64,000 bases of DNA from Bacillota bacterium (GCA_023436585.1 JAEZIN010000028.1:496001-560000), one strand, 5' to 3'; positions 34,957 to 44,837 are shown, counted from the stretch's first letter. Program-made: numbers and translations. The notes: generated by a model not told the origin, from the sequence alone.

Positions 34957-34985
34957 ATTATACCATAACGGCCAAACCTGTGCAA
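34957..34985 (-). promoter_or_regulatory. Promoter of the cupin-AraC regulator
   Basis: On the minus strand TTGCAC (34985-34980) and TATAAT (34962-34957) are 17 bases apart, with TGG before the -10. The 376-base gap between this regulator and the SBP gene holds this promoter; on the plus strand only a weak TTGTTT...GATAAT pair near 35174-35204 is seen for the SBP operon, as expected where an activator is needed. Confidence 0.75.
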
Positions 34986-35263
34986 TGACAAAAAAGACGA
35001 TGATCGGTTGTGAATAACTTCCGAATCCATTTCTCGGGTACGTCGGAAACATAGAGGTGAGGCGAAACAAAGGGGGGCGCCCTGCTGATTCTAAGCCTGT
35101 ATCCCCATGTAAATTGGCGATTTCAGAAAATGCACATTTGCCGGGAAATACATTTTGTCGCTGGATTTTCTATTGTTTCCTTCCTTGACTGTATGGGATA
35201 ATTTCTGTAAGAAGGGCATTCCATGACGCCCATTACCGAAAACGGAATATGGAGGGAAGCACA

Positions 35264-36853
35264 ATGAAGGCAAAGCGTATCCTCGTAACCTTGCTGGTGG
35301 CAGCGCTGCTCTTGCCCATGCTCGCAACCACCGCCCTGGCGGAAGCCCCCGTTCAGCTTACGGGCCTGATCGCCAAGCATCCGCTGACCAAGGAGCTTGC
35401 ATCCATGGAATGGCTGAACCAGGTGGAAAAGGAAGCCGGCGTGGAGATTACCTGGCAGGAAATTTCCGCCGACTGGGATCAGATCAAGTCCACCATGTTC
35501 GCCTCCGGCGAGATTCCCGACATTCTCATCAACGCTACCAACAACGCCGATTACACCACCTACGTGGGCTTGTTTGAAAACCTGACCCCCTGGATCGGCG
35601 CTGAAAAGACCCCCAACCTCGCCGCCTTCTTTGCGGCGCATCCGGAAGCCCAGGCCATGGCGACATTGGCAGACGGCAGCATGTACGGCACGCCCAAGTA
35701 TCAGCGGTTCTGGCCGTCTGTCGCCACTTCTATGTACATCAACAAAACCTGGCTGGACAACCTGGGCCTTGCGGTTCCCACCACATGGGATGAACTGAAG
35801 GCCGTACTGATCGCCTTTAGGGACGGCGATCCCAACGGAAACGGCGATGCCGCCGATGAGTTCCCCTTTGACTTCCTCCAGTGGGTGGGCCAATACCATC
35901 CCGTGATGCTGCTGGGTTCCACTGGCATCCAGATGGCGGACTTTTTCCAGGACGGTTATTTTGCCGAGGACAACGTGGTGAAGTGCGCCTACACCGATCC
36001 CCGCTACAAGGAACTGGTTCTGTTCCTCAAAGACCTGTGGGCGGAGGGCCTCATCGATCCTGAAGCCTTCTCCAACGACTACTCCAAGTATCAGTCCATC
36101 GCCCGCGGCACCGGCAAGACAGCCAAGGTGGGCGTCACCTGGGGCTGGGAAATCACCGACCGCGTGGGCCTGGAACTGGCAGACCAGTACATCACCCTGG
36201 CCCCCTTGAAGGTTTCCAAGGATGATACCCGCGATGTTCGCGTGGAATACGACAAGATCGGTCTGAACTACGACGGCAACCGCGCCGTGGTAAGCGCCTT
36301 GTCCAAGAACAAAGAAGCCGCCATCCGCTTCCTAGACAAGCTTTACAACCCCGAAGTGGGCATCCAGATCCTCTGGGGCGGCATGAACGACGTGGACAAG
36401 TGCATTGCCAAGAATGCGGACGGTTCCTACACCATCCTGCCCCCCTCCGATGAAAAGATGGACTGGGGCACCTGGAAATGGACATCCTCCTTCGCGGACC
36501 TAGGCCCCATTTACGTATCCGACGATATGACCATCAACCTGGGCAAGGATATGGTGGATACCTTGGCCCAACGCGCCGTGTATGACGAGTACGTGGCCAA
36601 GATCGACCCGAAGAAGGACCTGTTCATCGAGCGGTACATGAAGTACTCCATTGAGGACCAGTCCAACCTGGGCGTCAACCAAGCCAACATCAACAGCGTT
36701 GCCCAGCCCACCATGGTGGCCTGGATCACCGGTGCCCAGGATATCAATGCCGAGTGGGACGCTTATGTGGAGAACCTGAATGCCTCGGGCCTCGCCCAGA
36801 ACCTCACCATCAAGCAGGCGGCTTATGACGCCTGGCTGGCCACGCAGAATTAA
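35264..36853 (+). CDS. Extracellular solute-binding protein, LplA/YtcQ-like
   Basis: A 529-residue family 1 solute-binding protein for an oligosaccharide, of the long LplA/aldouronate type. The signal peptide (1-27, ending TALAE) lacks a lipobox cysteine. Characteristic stretches are FASGEIPDILINATNNADY, YGTPKYQRFWPSVATSMYINKTWLD, and YTDPRYKELVLFLKDLWAEGLIDPEAFSND. Two permeases follow, then GH127 and GH31, so the ligand is likely an arabinose- or xylose-bearing plant oligosaccharide. GGAGGG precedes ATG 35264. No ATPase is nearby; a shared MsiK/UgpC-type ATPase elsewhere is expected. Confidence 0.9.
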   Translation: MKAKRILVTLLVAALLLPMLATTALAEAPVQLTGLIAKHPLTKELASMEWLNQVEKEAGVEITWQEISADWDQIKSTMFASGEIPDILINATNNADYTTYVGLFENLTPWIGAEKTPNLAAFFAAHPEAQAMATLADGSMYGTPKYQRFWPSVATSMYINKTWLDNLGLAVPTTWDELKAVLIAFRDGDPNGNGDAADEFPFDFLQWVGQYHPVMLLGSTGIQMADFFQDGYFAEDNVVKCAYTDPRYKELVLFLKDLWAEGLIDPEAFSNDYSKYQSIARGTGKTAKVGVTWGWEITDRVGLELADQYITLAPLKVSKDDTRDVRVEYDKIGLNYDGNRAVVSALSKNKEAAIRFLDKLYNPEVGIQILWGGMNDVDKCIAKNADGSYTILPPSDEKMDWGTWKWTSSFADLGPIYVSDDMTINLGKDMVDTLAQRAVYDEYVAKIDPKKDLFIERYMKYSIEDQSNLGVNQANINSVAQPTMVAWITGAQDINAEWDAYVENLNASGLAQNLTIKQAAYDAWLATQN

Positions 36854-36923
36854 TTTACCCTTCCGCTGCCGCCGGGGCGGGTGATCCGCCCCGGCGGCAA
36901 AAGCATAAGCAAGGGGGACGCGT

Positions 36924-37883
36924 ATGCTGGGAACCAAAAAAACCGCCAGGCTGAAAAGAAAGCCCAATGTTTTCAATACCCTTCCTCGGGATTACCAATT
37001 GTGGCTGCTGGTACTGCCGGCCATTGCGGTAATCTTCATTTTCAACTACATCCCCATGTATGGCATCCAATTGGCGTTCCGGGAATACTCCTTCAAGGCT
37101 GGCATCACCGGCGGAGATTTTGCGGGGTTCAAGTATTTCAATAAATACTTCACCAGCAACATGTTCGGCCCCACCATACTGAATACATTTACCGTCGCGG
37201 GCACCTCCATCCTCATGGGATTCCCTGCGCCCATCCTGCTGGCGCTTTTGTTCAACCAAATCAAACGGCAGCGGACAAAGCGCACGCTTCAAACGATATC
37301 CTACATGCCCCACTTCATATCCACCGTGGTCATGGTATCGCTTTTGCAGGTGTTCTTGTCCAATACCGGCATTCTCTCCATGGCCTTAAAGGGCACGGGC
37401 CTTGTCCCCAGGGACCTGAACCTGATGGGTTCCCCCAAGGCCTTCGTATGGGTGTACGTGCTGTCGGGCATATGGCAGAACTGCGGCTGGGATTCCATCA
37501 TCTATCTGGCGGCGCTGTCCAGCGTGGATTCGCAATTGTACGAGGCCTGCCGCATCGACGGCGCCAACAGGCTGCAAATCACCTGGCACATCGACATCCC
37601 AACGCTGGTGCCCACCATCATCATCCTGCTGATTCTAAACTGCGGCAACATATTGAGCGTTGGCTTTGAAAAAGCTTTCCTGATGCAGAACCAGATGAAC
37701 CTTGGCGTTTCCCAGGTAATTTCCACGTATGTGTACAACGTCGGCGTCAGGACAGGTCCCAATGTTGCGCCGCAGTTCAGCTACGGCGCGGCCATCGGCC
37801 TGTTCAACACACTTGTGAATTTCGTGTTCCTGCTGATGGTAAACCTGATTTCGAAAAAGACCTCCGACGTCAGCCTGTGGTGA
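36924..37883 (+). CDS. ABC transporter permease, LplB type
   Basis: A 319-residue inner-membrane permease with six predicted helices. It has NYIPMYGIQLAFREYSF near the start, typical of LplB, and the ATPase-contact loop YEACRIDGANRLQITWHIDIPTL (EAA motif) at about 210-232. It works with the SBP before it and the LplC-type permease after it. AAGGGGG precedes the ATG. The gap to the next gene is 14 bases. Confidence 0.93.
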   Translation: MLGTKKTARLKRKPNVFNTLPRDYQLWLLVLPAIAVIFIFNYIPMYGIQLAFREYSFKAGITGGDFAGFKYFNKYFTSNMFGPTILNTFTVAGTSILMGFPAPILLALLFNQIKRQRTKRTLQTISYMPHFISTVVMVSLLQVFLSNTGILSMALKGTGLVPRDLNLMGSPKAFVWVYVLSGIWQNCGWDSIIYLAALSSVDSQLYEACRIDGANRLQITWHIDIPTLVPTIIILLILNCGNILSVGFEKAFLMQNQMNLGVSQVISTYVYNVGVRTGPNVAPQFSYGAAIGLFNTLVNFVFLLMVNLISKKTSDVSLW

Positions 37884-37897
37884 AAGGGGGAGAGGAT

Positions 37898-38821
37898 ATG
37901 CTTTCCAACAATGCGCCTGTGCGCCTAAACGGCAGGGGGCTTCGGGAGTCGGGTGTGGACCGCCTTGTAAGCGTACTGGTGGCGGTATTGAGCGTTTTTG
38001 TGTTTCTGATGGTTGCGTACCCCTTGTACTTTGTGATCATCGCCTCCTTCAGCGACAGCGACCTGGTGAACCAGGGCAAGGTGCTGCTTTATCCCATGGG
38101 CTTTTCCACCTATGGCTACGGCAAGATCATGGAGGATACCAGGATCTGGACCGGCTACATGAACACCATTATATATACCGTGGGCGGCACGGCCATCAAC
38201 ATGGCCGCCACCGTCACCGCCGCCTATGCCCTGTCCCGCAAGGAGTTTCTGGCGCGCCGGGTGATCAACGCGCTGTTCGTGTTCACCATGTTCTTCAGCG
38301 GCGGCCTTGTGCCTACCTATATGCTCATCAACAAAATGGGCCTGATCAACAAGCACCTGGTGATGATGGTCCCCTTCTGCGTCAACGTGTTCAACCTGAT
38401 CATTGTGCGTACGTTCTTTGAAAACAGCATCCCCGGCGATTTGTATGAGGCCTCTATTCTGGACGGCTGCACCCACTTCCAGTACTTCTTCCGGGTGGTG
38501 CTGCCGCTTTCGAAGGCTGTGCTGTCGGTGGTAACGCTGTATTACATGGTGGGCCATTGGAACGATTTTTTCAACGCGCTGCTGTACTTAAACGATAAGA
38601 CCATGGTGCCCCTGCAAATCGTGCTCCGGGATATCCTTTTATCCAACCAGGTGTTCCTGTCGGGGGCTACCGGCGGCACAGGGCTTTCTTACGCCCAGCG
38701 CTATGCAGACCAGGTGAAGTATGGTGTCATCATCGTATCCACCCTGCCAATTTTGATGGTGTATCCGTTTATCCAGAAGTATTTTGAAAAGGGCGTCATG
38801 ATCGGCGCGCTGAAAGGATGA
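37898..38821 (+). CDS. ABC transporter permease, LplC/YtcP type
   Basis: A 307-residue carbohydrate permease with six membrane helices, VAYPLYFVIIASFSD near the start and the EAA loop YEASILDGCTHFQYFFRVVLPLS at about 185-208. It forms a heterodimer with the LplB-type permease. ATG 37898 with GGGGGAGAGG upstream is preferred to the earlier in-frame GTG. The next gene, GH127, starts 6 bases after the stop. Confidence 0.93.
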   Translation: MLSNNAPVRLNGRGLRESGVDRLVSVLVAVLSVFVFLMVAYPLYFVIIASFSDSDLVNQGKVLLYPMGFSTYGYGKIMEDTRIWTGYMNTIIYTVGGTAINMAATVTAAYALSRKEFLARRVINALFVFTMFFSGGLVPTYMLINKMGLINKHLVMMVPFCVNVFNLIIVRTFFENSIPGDLYEASILDGCTHFQYFFRVVLPLSKAVLSVVTLYYMVGHWNDFFNALLYLNDKTMVPLQIVLRDILLSNQVFLSGATGGTGLSYAQRYADQVKYGVIIVSTLPILMVYPFIQKYFEKGVMIGALKG

Positions 38822-38827
38822 TACGGC

Positions 38828-40654
38828 GTGATCGCCTTCAAGCTCAACGGATTTGATTATCAGAACGTAACGCTTCTTGACAGCCCATTTCTGACACAGC
38901 GGCAGGAAACCATTGAACTATATTTAAAGCACCCGGCCTTGGAAGATATTCTGTACGGAGACAGGCGGATGGCCGGTCTGCCCGCACATGGAGACGGCAT
39001 GCCCGGCTGGGGGCCTTCCATTGGCCAGTATTTTGGCGCGTACGCCAAGCTGTACCGCGCTACCGGTGACCAAAGGATCTACGACAAGTGCATGGCATTG
39101 TTCGACGGCTGGACCGAGTGTGCCGATCTTACCGAAGCGGTGCTCGACAAAGGCACCTACATGTTCGACAAGTTCATCGGCGGCCTGCTGGACATGTACG
39201 AATATATGGATGTGAAGCGCGCACGCGCCTACATCTGGCGGCTGACGGAGCACGCAAAAGCAAACTTTGATACATCCATTCCCCGGGATGGCGTGCAGGA
39301 TGACCGCATGAAAGGGCAGATTGAATGGTACACCCTGCCGGAGCAGCTGTACAGGGCGTACCAATTGTTCGGCGATCCCCTGTATAAAGAGTTTGCAGAT
39401 GTCTGGCTCTACGATTATATGTGGGATAAGATCGCGGTGGACGATTTCTCCATTGGTCCCCGCCATGCCTACAGCCATGTCAACTGCCTGTCCAGCGCCG
39501 CCAGGGCTTATATGGTGACGGAGGATGAAAAATACCTGGCTGTCATCGAAAAGGCGTATCGGGGATTGCTTTCACACCACACCTATGCAACCGGCGGCTA
39601 CGGCCCGGCGGAAACGCTGTTTGGCGAAGAAGAAGGATACCTGGGCGATATGCTCAAATCCCCCTGGGATTTCCCCAATGGCCCGGGCAGTGTATACAAA
39701 AGCTTCTGGGGCGGCACAGTGGTACGCAGCGATACCTGGGGCAGCTGCGAAGTGTCCTGCTGCGCCTGGGCGGTGTTCAAGCTGTGCAATTATCTGCTGA
39801 AATTGACCGGCGACGCCCGCTATGGCGCCTGGGCCGAAAAGCTGCTGGTCAACGGCTTAATGGGACAACTGCCCATCACCGAAAATGGCAAGGTCATGTA
39901 CTACGCCAACTACTTTATCAACGGTGCGGTAAAGTCGGTGGAGGACAGAAGGCTCACCGACGGGGGCGGCAACAACGTTTGGCAGTGCTGTACCGGCACC
40001 TTCCCCCAGGATGTGGCGGAGTACGCCAATATGATCTACTACCAGGATGAGGGCAGCCTGTACATAAGCCAGTACATTCCCTCTCAGGTGAAATTTGAGC
40101 ACAAGGGGCAACAGATTACCCTCACGAGCTCAGCCCGCTTCCCGGAAGATCAGCAGTCGGTATTTACACTGCAAACGGAAAATCCAGTTGCTTTTGCGTT
40201 GAAGGTACGAGTTCCCTCCTGGATTACAGGGGATGCCTGCGTATATGTAAATGGTGATTGCCAGGAATTGGTGCTAACGCCGGACACATGGCTGACCCTG
40301 GACCGCGTGTGGCAGGATGGCGACATCGTTCGCATCGATTTTCCTTACACGCTCTCCATTAAGCCGGTGGATTCGGCCAACGAAGACATCGCGGCCCTGG
40401 CCTATGGCCCTGTTGTGCTGGCCTGTGATGAGATGACGCTGCTCATCGGTGATAAGGACCGGCTGGAGGAATGGATTAAGCCGGTGCCGAATACTTTTGC
40501 CACCTTTGAAACGCTTCCCGGCCACGCGGGCAGGCAAAAATCCATCACCCGCCGGTTCCGGCCCTATTATCAAATCGGCGCCATGGAGTGGTACTTCATG
40601 TACTGCCGCATCTATAAAGACGCGGCGTCCATCCCTCATAAGCCCTGGCTATGA
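38828..40654 (+). CDS. GH127 family glycosidase (beta-L-arabinofuranosidase-like)
   Basis: A 608-residue GH127 (DUF1680) protein. GH127 enzymes such as HypBA1 are cysteine-dependent, zinc-binding retaining beta-L-arabinofuranosidases. This one has the fold signatures FDKFIGGLLDMYEY, ARAYMVTEDEKYL and a CEVSCCAW stretch in the region of the usual E-x-C motif, plus WQCCTGTFPQDVAEY for the paired cysteines. The E-x-C motif is altered (E-x-x-C), so the subfamily and activity are uncertain. There is no signal peptide, so it acts on imported oligosaccharides. GTG 38828 has GAAAGGATGA before it. Confidence 0.88.
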   Translation: MIAFKLNGFDYQNVTLLDSPFLTQRQETIELYLKHPALEDILYGDRRMAGLPAHGDGMPGWGPSIGQYFGAYAKLYRATGDQRIYDKCMALFDGWTECADLTEAVLDKGTYMFDKFIGGLLDMYEYMDVKRARAYIWRLTEHAKANFDTSIPRDGVQDDRMKGQIEWYTLPEQLYRAYQLFGDPLYKEFADVWLYDYMWDKIAVDDFSIGPRHAYSHVNCLSSAARAYMVTEDEKYLAVIEKAYRGLLSHHTYATGGYGPAETLFGEEEGYLGDMLKSPWDFPNGPGSVYKSFWGGTVVRSDTWGSCEVSCCAWAVFKLCNYLLKLTGDARYGAWAEKLLVNGLMGQLPITENGKVMYYANYFINGAVKSVEDRRLTDGGGNNVWQCCTGTFPQDVAEYANMIYYQDEGSLYISQYIPSQVKFEHKGQQITLTSSARFPEDQQSVFTLQTENPVAFALKVRVPSWITGDACVYVNGDCQELVLTPDTWLTLDRVWQDGDIVRIDFPYTLSIKPVDSANEDIAALAYGPVVLACDEMTLLIGDKDRLEEWIKPVPNTFATFETLPGHAGRQKSITRRFRPYYQIGAMEWYFMYCRIYKDAASIPHKPWL

Positions 40655-40687
40655 TCCTATTACTACAACGCAAGGAGAGAGACCAGT

Positions 40688-42688
40688 ATGCTCAAGGTTT
40701 TTTCACAGAAGGACAATCGGTTGATCTGGCGCTCGAACGGCGAAACACTGGTGCTCATGCCCTGGGGAGAAAACAGCCTGCGCGTGCGCTCCGCCATGAT
40801 GCATGAGGTTGAAGATACACGGTTTTCCCTATTGGAGCCTGTGCCCTGCCATGCGGAAATCACCATTGGCGACTTGGAAGCCACCATTCAAAACGGAAAC
40901 ATCAAGGCAGTGATCCGACACTCTACCTGGGGCATGAAGAGCCAAATCTCCTTTTACAATCAACGTGGTGAACTTTTGCTTCGGGAATGCGACAGCGGCG
41001 GCGCGCTGAACACCACGCCCCGGTTTTTCAAGCCCATCCTTGGCGGCGACCACCAATTGACCGCCTCCTTTGAAGGCTTTCACGAGGAAAAGCTGTACGG
41101 CATGGGCCAGTACCAGCAGGATCAGTGGGATATCAAGCATTGCAGCTTTGAGCTGGCCCACCGCAACTCCCAGGCCAGTGTGCCCTTTGTGCTTTCCAGC
41201 CGCGGCTATGGCTTTTTGTGGCACAACCCTGCCATCGGCCGGGTCAGCTTCGCCAAGAATAAAACGGAATGGCACGCAGCCTCCACAAAGCAACTGGACT
41301 ATTGGATCACCGCTGGTGATACCCCCGCGCAAATCGAGGAGGCCTATGCCAAAGCCACCGGCACCGTGCCCATGATGCCGGAATACGGCCTGGGCTTCTG
41401 GCAGTGCAAACTGCGTTATTGGAACCAGGAGCAGCTTTTATCCGTCGCCAGGGAATACAAGCGCCGGGGCATCCCCATCGACTTGATTGTATGCGACTTT
41501 TTCCACTGGCCCAAGATGGGCGACTTCCGCTTTGATTTAGAGTTTTATCCCGATCCCAAGGCCATGGTGGATGAATTAAAATCCATGGGCATTGAGCTGA
41601 TGGTTTCCGTCTGGCCGCAAATCGACCAGCAGAGCGAAAACTTTGAGGAAATGAAGCAGCTGGGGCTGCTCGTCAAGCCGGAGCTGGGCGTGAACGTATG
41701 CATGCAGTTTGGCGGCGACAGCGTGTTCTTTGACGCTACCAACGAAGAAGCCAGACAGTACGTGTGGGAGAAGTGCCGCAAGAATTATTACGAGAACGGC
41801 ATCCGCGTCTTCTGGCTGGACGAGGCGGAACCGGAGTACGCCTCATACGATTTTGAAAACTACCGCTACCATATGGGGTCCAACCTGCAAATCGGCAATA
41901 TCTATCCGCAGTTGTATTCCCGCGCCTTCCACGAAGGCATGACAAAGGAAGGGCAGAAGAATATTATCAACCTGGTGCGCTGCGCCTGGTCCGGCAGCCA
42001 GCGCTACGGCGCGCTGGTTTGGTCGGGGGACATTCATAGCGATTTCCCCACCCTAAAGCGGCAAATCGTCGCCGGGCTGCACATGGGCGTCGCCGGCATC
42101 CCCTGGTTTACCACAGACATCGGCGGCTTTGGCGGCGGCAATCCCAACGATGAAGGCTTCCGCGAGCTCCTCGTCCGCTGGTTCCAGTGGGGCGCCTTCT
42201 GCCCGGTGATGCGCCTGCATGGCGACCGGCAGCCCACCACCCACCTGAAAGGCAAGGATGGCCGCAGCGCCTTGTTCACCGGCGCCGACAACGAAGTGTG
42301 GAGCTTTGGCGAACCGTCCTATGAGATTCTGGTGAAATTCCTGCACCTGCGGGAAGCCATGCGAGATTACATTCGTGATGTGATGCGGGAAGCCCACGAA
42401 AAAGGCACGCCGGTCATGCGCGCCATGTTCTATGAATTCCCCGAGGATAAAGCCTGCTGGGATGTAAGCGATCAATACATGTTCGGCCCCGATGTGCTGG
42501 CCGCCCCCGTCACCGAGAAAGGTGCGGTGAGTCGCAGCGTTTACCTGCCGGAGGGTGCAGCCTGGATAGAAATGCACAGCGGCAAGGAGTATCAAGGCGG
42601 ACAGACTATCCTGGCGGATGCTCCCCTTCATGTAATGCCCGTGTTTTTAAAGAACGGGGCACACAAGGAATGGGTAGGGATGATCTGA
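40688..42688 (+). CDS. GH31 family alpha-glycosidase (alpha-xylosidase-like)
   Basis: A 666-residue retaining alpha-glycosidase. The nucleophile is D378 in VFWLDEAEPE and the likely acid/base is D448 in WSGDIHSDF. GFWQCKLRYWNQEQLL and the sheet MRLHGDRQP are family features. The LDEAEPE variant and the pentose-type locus favour alpha-xylosidase, but alpha-glucosidase cannot be excluded. There is no signal peptide, so it is intracellular. It follows GH127 by 33 bases, with AAGGAGAG before the ATG, and is the last gene before a strong terminator. Confidence 0.9.
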   Translation: MLKVFSQKDNRLIWRSNGETLVLMPWGENSLRVRSAMMHEVEDTRFSLLEPVPCHAEITIGDLEATIQNGNIKAVIRHSTWGMKSQISFYNQRGELLLRECDSGGALNTTPRFFKPILGGDHQLTASFEGFHEEKLYGMGQYQQDQWDIKHCSFELAHRNSQASVPFVLSSRGYGFLWHNPAIGRVSFAKNKTEWHAASTKQLDYWITAGDTPAQIEEAYAKATGTVPMMPEYGLGFWQCKLRYWNQEQLLSVAREYKRRGIPIDLIVCDFFHWPKMGDFRFDLEFYPDPKAMVDELKSMGIELMVSVWPQIDQQSENFEEMKQLGLLVKPELGVNVCMQFGGDSVFFDATNEEARQYVWEKCRKNYYENGIRVFWLDEAEPEYASYDFENYRYHMGSNLQIGNIYPQLYSRAFHEGMTKEGQKNIINLVRCAWSGSQRYGALVWSGDIHSDFPTLKRQIVAGLHMGVAGIPWFTTDIGGFGGGNPNDEGFRELLVRWFQWGAFCPVMRLHGDRQPTTHLKGKDGRSALFTGADNEVWSFGEPSYEILVKFLHLREAMRDYIRDVMREAHEKGTPVMRAMFYEFPEDKACWDVSDQYMFGPDVLAAPVTEKGAVSRSVYLPEGAAWIEMHSGKEYQGGQTILADAPLHVMPVFLKNGAHKEWVGMI

Positions 42689-42724
42689 CCACTGACTGAT
42701 GCTGTCAGCAAGATGAAAAGTAAG

Positions 42725-42766
42725 CGAAGAAGGACCCGCCCCGTTTATCGGGCGGGTCCTTCTTCG
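42725..42766 (+). terminator. Terminator of the GH127/GH31 operon
   Basis: A perfect 17-bp stem (42725-42741 with 42750-42766) with an 8-base loop, the 3' arm ending TCCTTCTTCG. Only short T runs follow, but the stem is very stable. Confidence 0.85.
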
Positions 42767-42823
42767 TACGCCAAAGCCATGTTCTCGGGATTGGCTCTTA
42801 AAAACTCGCTGTCAATTGGCTCT

Positions 42824-42851
42824 TTGGCAAACCATATCCGGCCGTTATAAT
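42824..42851 (+). promoter_or_regulatory. Promoter of the aldo/keto reductase gene
   Basis: TTGGCA (42824-42829) and TATAAT (42846-42851) are 16 bases apart, 50 bases before the start codon. Confidence 0.7.
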
Positions 42852-42901
42852 AACAAGGAAGATGGGGGAATGGCTTTGCCATAAAAAAAGGAGGGTGCCA
42901 G

Positions 42902-44041
42902 ATGCGTTACAGCAGTCTCGGCTCGGTAGATTGGATGGTTTCCAGGTTCGGCATGGGCTGTATGCGGTATCCCAAAACCACTTTGGAGGATGGCGGCGAG
43001 GTCACCGATGTGGACGAGGCCGTCAAAATGATCCGCTATGCCGTGGATCACGGCGTGAACTACTTTGACACAGCCTATGCCTACGGTGACAGCGAGGAGG
43101 TTTTGGGCAAGGCCCTTTTGGATGGCTACCGGGAGAAGGTCGTCATCGCCACCAAGGTACCCGTGGGCGATGTGAAATGCCGGGAGGACTATCAAAGGTA
43201 TTTTGACATCCAGACAAAAAGGCTTCAAACGGACTGCGTCGACATCTACCTTATGCACTGCCTGGACAGGAACAATTGGGAAATCGCGAAGAAGACCGAT
43301 GCTATCCGCTGCCTGGAGGAAATGAAGGCCCAGGGGAAAATCAAAAAGTTCGGCTTTTCCTTCCACGGCGATTACGAAGTTTTTCAGGATATCATTGACG
43401 CTTATCCGTGGGATATCTGCATGATCCAGCTCAACATGCTGGATGAAAATCACCAGGCGGGGGTCAGGGGCTTAAAATATGCAGATAGTAAAGGCGTTCC
43501 CGTTGTAATCATGGAGCCGTTAAAGGGCGGGCTGCTCGGCGGCAACCCGCCGGATCAGGTGAAGGAACTCCTTGCCGCGGCACAGGAACAAAGGTCCCTG
43601 ACCGAATGGGCCTTTAGATGGCTGTACAATTTCAAGGAGGCCAGGGTGATTCTAAGCGGCGTCAGCAGCATGGAGCAATTGCGCGACAACATCAGGATCT
43701 TTGAAAACGCACAGCCAGGCGTTATGAACGAGGCTGAAACCGATCTCATCCAGCGCATCAAAAAAGTGTATGAAGGCATCGTCAAGGTCGGCTGCACGGG
43801 CTGCGGGTATTGCATGCCCTGCCCCGCCAAGGTCAACATCCCGGAAATATTCAAGGTTTACAATGACTCCAGCCTTTCGCCCTGGGAGCTTTTCGGCAAA
43901 ACGTTCTATTCCCTGGTAGCTCTGCATTCCGGCGGCGGCGCGGCCAACTGTCAAAGCTGCGGCCGGTGCGAGAGGAAGTGTCCGCAGCAGTTGAAAATCA
44001 TGGATCTGCTCAGGGAAGCGCACAGTGTCATGGCAGGCTAA
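42902..44041 (+). CDS. Aldo/keto reductase with C-terminal 4Fe-4S clusters
   Basis: A 379-residue protein: an aldo/keto reductase barrel (about 1-285; VNYFDTAYAYGDSEEVLGKAL with the catalytic Asp/Tyr, and HCLDRNNWE) followed by a ferredoxin-like tail. The tail has CTGCGYCMPCP (about 300) and CQSCGRCERKCP (about 355), enough cysteines for two 4Fe-4S clusters. Such proteins are common in anaerobes and probably exchange electrons with ferredoxin; the substrate is unknown. GGAGGG precedes the ATG. It is a single gene. Confidence 0.92.
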   Translation: MRYSSLGSVDWMVSRFGMGCMRYPKTTLEDGGEVTDVDEAVKMIRYAVDHGVNYFDTAYAYGDSEEVLGKALLDGYREKVVIATKVPVGDVKCREDYQRYFDIQTKRLQTDCVDIYLMHCLDRNNWEIAKKTDAIRCLEEMKAQGKIKKFGFSFHGDYEVFQDIIDAYPWDICMIQLNMLDENHQAGVRGLKYADSKGVPVVIMEPLKGGLLGGNPPDQVKELLAAAQEQRSLTEWAFRWLYNFKEARVILSGVSSMEQLRDNIRIFENAQPGVMNEAETDLIQRIKKVYEGIVKVGCTGCGYCMPCPAKVNIPEIFKVYNDSSLSPWELFGKTFYSLVALHSGGGAANCQSCGRCERKCPQQLKIMDLLREAHSVMAG

Positions 44042-44054
44042 CGGTGTATACACC

Positions 44055-44837
44055 TTAGCTGACCCTGCGCCTGTATGCTCGCATGGCAAAATAGAAGGCA
44101 ACGATCATGATGGCCACGCACCAGAGAAGAGCCAGGAGTATGCTGCTTCCCGCGGGCTCATTCTTCAGCAGGGAGCGCACGGCTTCCACGATGGCCGTTA
44201 CCGGCTGGTTTTCGGCAAAGGCGCGCAAGGCTGCCGGCATCGATTCAGTGGGTACAAAGGTGGAGCTTAAAAAGGGCAGGTAGATCAGCGGGTAGGAGAA
44301 TACGCTGGCACCCTCCACGCTTTTAGCCGCGAGCCCGGACAGGATGGCCAGCCAGGTGGTCGCCAGTGTGAACATGAGCAGTATACCCGAAATGCCAAGC
44401 CACGCGCCGATTCCGGCAGTAGGCCTAAAGCCCAGCAGTTGCGCGAAGAGGATGATGACCGCCAGGGAAATGAAACACGACGCCACCGATGTGAGCACAT
44501 GCCCCCACAGGATGGAGGATTTGGCGATGGGCATGGAATGGAACCGTTCAAAAATGCCCTTGGTCACATCCTCATTCAGGCGTACGGCTGCATAAGCAAT
44601 TCCGGTGCTGATGGACATGAGCAGGATGCCGGGCAGCATGTAATCGATATAGCTGCCGTTCTGCGTGCCCAGGCGGATGGCACCGCCGAATACGTACACA
44701 AACAGAAGCATGAAAATGATAGGCATGACGATGATCTTGATGATGGTGTCCATGCTGCGAAACGCGTGGGCCATGCAGCGGCCTGTCATGACACCAATGT
44801 CTTTGAAATAGCGGTTGGATTTCATTGTTGTTTCCAT
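44055..44837 (-). CDS. ABC-2 type transporter permease (DrrB-like)
   Basis: A 260-residue membrane protein with six hydrophobic segments and a typical ABC-2 pattern (IIVMPIIFMLLFVYVFGG, LPGILLMSIS, PAALRAFAENQPVTAIVEAVRSLL). It pairs with the DrrA-like ATPase to export drugs or lipids. Start ATG 44837 has GGGGAGG 8 bases upstream and overlaps the ATPase gene by 16 bases. It is the last gene of the PadR-controlled operon. Confidence 0.92.
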   Translation of the reverse strand: METTMKSNRYFKDIGVMTGRCMAHAFRSMDTIIKIIVMPIIFMLLFVYVFGGAIRLGTQNGSYIDYMLPGILLMSISTGIAYAAVRLNEDVTKGIFERFHSMPIAKSSILWGHVLTSVASCFISLAVIILFAQLLGFRPTAGIGAWLGISGILLMFTLATTWLAILSGLAAKSVEGASVFSYPLIYLPFLSSTFVPTESMPAALRAFAENQPVTAIVEAVRSLLKNEPAGSSILLALLWCVAIMIVAFYFAMRAYRRRVS

